Source: Epithemia pelagica (Eukaryota > Bacillariophyta > Bacillariophyceae > Surirellales > Surirellaceae). From it: a DNA stretch of 64,000 nucleotides. The notes below the pieces were generated by a model. It made no database searches. It had not been told where the DNA came from and saw nothing but the letters and a program-made list of their open reading frames with translations. A program made the translations under genes and the position numbers. The stretch spans positions 558,001 through 622,000 of the forward strand of contig OX337238.1 of NCBI GenBank assembly GCA_946965045.2, read 5' to 3'. Below are positions 62,101 through 64,000 of this stretch, piece by piece (position 1 is the first letter of the stretch; every line of letters begins with the position of its first letter).

Positions 62101-63996
62101 CCATGTGGCCTTATCGTTGGCATGCTGTAATTCTGCATGACGCAATCGTGCCTGTAACTCCTTCCGCTGTTCCAATGTTTCGCGATACACAGCTTCTACA
62201 TCTGCAATTGGTTCATCCAAGGCTCTCAACTCTTCTTGATACATCTTCCTCATTTCTTTGGCCCCCTTCCTCTTGGCCTCCTTAACCTTGGCACGCGATG
62301 ATTCGAGTTCACGTTGAAGATGACTATATTCTCCCTGCAATTCATTCAAAAGGGAGAGCGCCTCGTCGCGTTCCTTCCTGGTCTGGTCAAGTCTACCTTT
62401 TAGTTTGTTCGAACCGTCGTGTCCGCCATCCTGATTATCTTTCTCCATGAGGAGCTGGTCTCGTTCCTCCGTTAACCGTCGAGAGTCATCCTTTAGCGCT
62501 GCGAGTTGTCTTTGCCAGGACTGTAAATCCGCCGAATAGCGACTTTCAATAACATCCAGCCGACGCAGCCACTCTCGCTTCTCTTGCGAGAATTCGTGCT
62601 GTGTTTGTTCCAAACGCTGCTGAAGTATAGAGGCTTGGATTGGATTGGACTGGTTCGCCTCATTCGTTGATTCCGCATAATACGTAGGCAGGTCGTTGGG
62701 GGCAGAAGAGGACGAGCCATTGTCTGTCGACGCATGGGTCGTTACGGTAATACTTTCTCCTCCCGTGGTTGTTCCACCTCCACCACTCATGTTGTTGTAC
62801 GAGTCACGTTGGTTCTGCGAATGAGAATGTCGTTGTTCCACCGATGCGCGTTGTTCCAGAAGCTGTAATCGCTCGGACAGATTTTCACGAAGCTCTGCTT
62901 TATAATGCTGTGATTTAGCCTTTGCCTTTTGAAGGTCTCGCTTCAACTGTGATGTTTCCTGTTCTCGCCGGTGCTCAATGTCTTCCATCATAGACAACCA
63001 ACGCTTGCTCTCCTCCGGATTCGTGCAGTGCATTCCATTGGTGGCACATGGTATAGTGGAGGGTGATTGAAGCAAATATTCATAGGCTTTGGAATTGCTA
63101 TCCATGGCTGCTCGTAACATGAGGAGCGATGCGCTCAAACACGCTTCATTTTCTTCTCGTGCAGGAGAAAAAACAGGAACAGACAAGCCTGGAGGTTGTT
63201 GCTTCGATTGGTCGGGTGTTTCAGAGCGCTCTCGTTCAGAAGAGGCTGAAGTGGTGGATGTCTGTGTACGAACCAACTGAGGAACTTGGTCATCAATCGT
63301 ACCATATGTTTCCATGGCTGCTCTCGACGGTGATTCTCCCAAATGGTTCATGTTTCCTGGAGGAGGTGGCGGTGGTGGTGGAGGTGGTGATTGTTCGTGC
63401 AATTTCTTGGAAGATGAAATCGATGACATGTGCACAGCAGATTGGCGAAGTTGCTCCATCATTGGACTAGAACGTGAAGTTGTTGTTGGCGTGTTGTTGA
63501 TACTGTGGTTATTGTTCCCCTGACCGGACCTCATCTTCATCTTGGATGAGGAAGAAGAAGGAGAGGCACGTTGTCGTCGTCTCTGGTCTTTGCTCGCCCA
63601 AGCGGACGTCGTTCCGGGGGATGTGCGCCATGGTTTGGACGAGGACCGTGCTTTGGCAGAAGACGAAGAGGACGAGGAAGATGAGGGAGACCGCTTTTTG
63701 CTGGAACTTGTTCGATTGGAAGCAGCCGGAGTCTTTGGTAAAGTGGAAGGACCGCTATTGGAAGCACGGTGCGATGTTTCGCCGCTGCCAAAGGATCTTG
63801 ACGCCCGTTCTCTTCGTTTGGCCATGGCGGTGGATGAAACACCGGGTGGCGATTGTCGTTGTTGTTGAAAGCCTGAGGAATCCTCTGCACTCTGCCGTCG
63901 ATCACCCAAAGCCCCTGCTGGTGAAGGAGACTGGCGTTGCATTCCCAAATTTTTGGTGGGAGGAGATGGAGTACCAAAGGCAGTGATGTTGGCCAT
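59113..63996 (-). CDS. Giant coiled-coil protein with Ser/Pro-rich head (1627 aa)
   Basis: A single uninterrupted frame with ATG at 63996, four bases from the window edge, so an upstream start is possible. The first ~300 residues are disordered, with a long Ser run, basic patches (KRRERASR, RRRQRA) and a run of ten prolines. From about 330 to 1370 it is almost continuous coiled coil, then come shorter helices and a conserved-looking C-terminal helix (MERERTEIMEVTLDILQSA-like). Such an architecture suits a microtubule, centrosome/MTOC or Golgi tether; there is no motor or GRIP domain that I can see. Its smaller relative lies immediately downstream in the opposite orientation. Confidence 0.8.
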   Translation of the reverse strand: MANITAFGTPSPPTKNLGMQRQSPSPAGALGDRRQSAEDSSGFQQQRQSPPGVSSTAMAKRRERASRSFGSGETSHRASNSGPSTLPKTPAASNRTSSSKKRSPSSSSSSSSSAKARSSSKPWRTSPGTTSAWASKDQRRRQRASPSSSSSKMKMRSGQGNNNHSINNTPTTTSRSSPMMEQLRQSAVHMSSISSSKKLHEQSPPPPPPPPPPGNMNHLGESPSRAAMETYGTIDDQVPQLVRTQTSTTSASSERERSETPDQSKQQPPGLSVPVFSPAREENEACLSASLLMLRAAMDSNSKAYEYLLQSPSTIPCATNGMHCTNPEESKRWLSMMEDIEHRREQETSQLKRDLQKAKAKSQHYKAELRENLSERLQLLEQRASVEQRHSHSQNQRDSYNNMSGGGGTTTGGESITVTTHASTDNGSSSSAPNDLPTYYAESTNEANQSNPIQASILQQRLEQTQHEFSQEKREWLRRLDVIESRYSADLQSWQRQLAALKDDSRRLTEERDQLLMEKDNQDGGHDGSNKLKGRLDQTRKERDEALSLLNELQGEYSHLQRELESSRAKVKEAKRKGAKEMRKMYQEELRALDEPIADVEAVYRETLEQRKELQARLRHAELQHANDKATWKLQLECALASARNVAAEHEQIQKQLDETLKMHAKEKKEWQHQWSTELSKLAEEHMYQQEEWAQNATQEQEQQHKTQSNQLRAQVRQVQEQLAQTQIQLKESKEQDRESRERISELELEHEAALANSSRLSEILAEAREQHSQKEEEMAKQFVEAQSQVLQLSAIADQVPQLKKDAEEAQADAVRMSDKLVETQKKHSKEVAVLKEKHSKLLEDHTSQISKGVIDSLRDKIQHLKAALEASELAKTTAGSEIESQQLKNKLKEFENELETLKARNISKSTNEYEEQISRLQSTHKSDMENAKHKLAESERLWEQKEQDLIDKLESSDAKVGELEIRYGKASRLTERIESDKNAELKSRIRELEIERAQLVLGLQRCEEDWNNKFESLEEQINNLRQKETEAEARARIAAQELTEARKTHSQKVTELLRRLSDSEKECQDVEHEHAKTILDLETKHTHEVGEMTEKHNKDLAVLVKSLEDAQTESIALSDKSNMLASSLEQVNSLHENKTCHWQTEIGRLEQENAELHEMLAADRQGALVAQERIASGLEKHQKEISCAVLELRNDLAVVREATGKGGSTLNESNVQGLVESVDKIHANIHDTLAEITLETENLIECRSGILSLVERTNMLLGPDDSLRNHMRSLEEMLAKVLDRGLAGDSNEPLPALATCMAELLTVKDLLARERTLKEDAEKMLVLKTEQLDVEKEERRKAEQIVLSLEDHAEQLAFERKMREKAEQEIVTLNDQADSYGEELMRLQAEKTGLEDTLREAEERMEAALETNGTAKVFDFGNHHSVAPVDAAGSSPMLDEALALAQNLTALIQDQNDTERETSVMEMLETISEMIDNSETPVASQPPCHIDVPVRLELTSPARCDEDDDLDENPPLPITSPPLSVKNPSTGDLTMVVDQLYSRCQMLERERTEIMEVTLDILQSAREASSAELEAALATARRKSAEEIMKVRQENQKTVWRMYHKLTGYPEANISGTRQSGIIYHK

Positions 63997-64000
63997 GGTT

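Noticed and set aside
1-64000. CRISPR arrays, rRNA or tRNA genes
   Set aside because: No spaced repeat array, rRNA-like block or convincing cloverleaf was seen by eye; a covariance-model scan would settle tRNAs.

Overview
The window is nuclear DNA of a photosynthetic stramenopile, most likely a pennate diatom. This rests on several signs: compact genes with GT-AG introns of about 55-140 bp, a prenyl synthase with a signal peptide followed by a phenylalanine at the predicted cleavage site (the diatom plastid-import pattern), a DUF6824-like gene, a decayed LRR gene of diatom style, and long glutamine, asparagine and serine runs. Genes lie on both strands with no operon structure. I found no rRNA, tRNA, CRISPR array or viral gene.

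Region by region. 1-4.5 kb: a small membrane/coiled-coil/EF-hand gene, a TPR gene and a 161-bp tandem duplication. 4.5-10 kb: a one-pass lysine-rich membrane protein and a GT18 (MGAT5-type) glycosyltransferase. 10.1-22.5 kb: the centrepiece, two paralogous intron-rich genes on the minus strand (10140-15028, 1396 aa; 17794-22450, 1356 aa) for large membrane proteins with about eight membrane segments. They share the same intron plan, including a 12-nt microexon, and flank a plus-strand secreted or plastid beta-rich protein. 23.7-31.2 kb: a small mitochondrial-type protein, a coiled-coil protein, a nuclear-type vWA protein and a plastid long-chain prenyl diphosphate synthase. 32.7-38.4 kb: a flavin monooxygenase, a 632-bp non-autonomous hAT element with a perfect 8-bp target duplication, a DNAJB6-type chaperone, and a second copy of the EF-hand gene from the left end. 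38.4-47.1 kb: an MBOAT acyltransferase, a nucleoredoxin, a DnaJ-X chaperone and a zf-C3H1 RNA-surveillance-type protein.

47.1-50.4 kb is a degraded patch: an ABCF ATPase remnant with an in-frame stop, an LRR remnant, and an inverted pair of related segments that can fold into branched hairpins, next to a DUF6824-like gene. 50.9-57 kb: a UBE2Q-like E2 enzyme, an acidic unknown protein and a chromate-type transporter. 57.5-64 kb: two convergent coiled-coil genes (491 and 1627 aa) that look like distant paralogs.

The genes do not form one pathway. The strongest theme is local duplication: four paralogous pairs or repeats and two decayed genes. Exon junctions were set by hand from splice signals, frame closure and paralog alignment. 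Start codons are the first in-frame ATG unless stated, and no transcript data were available.
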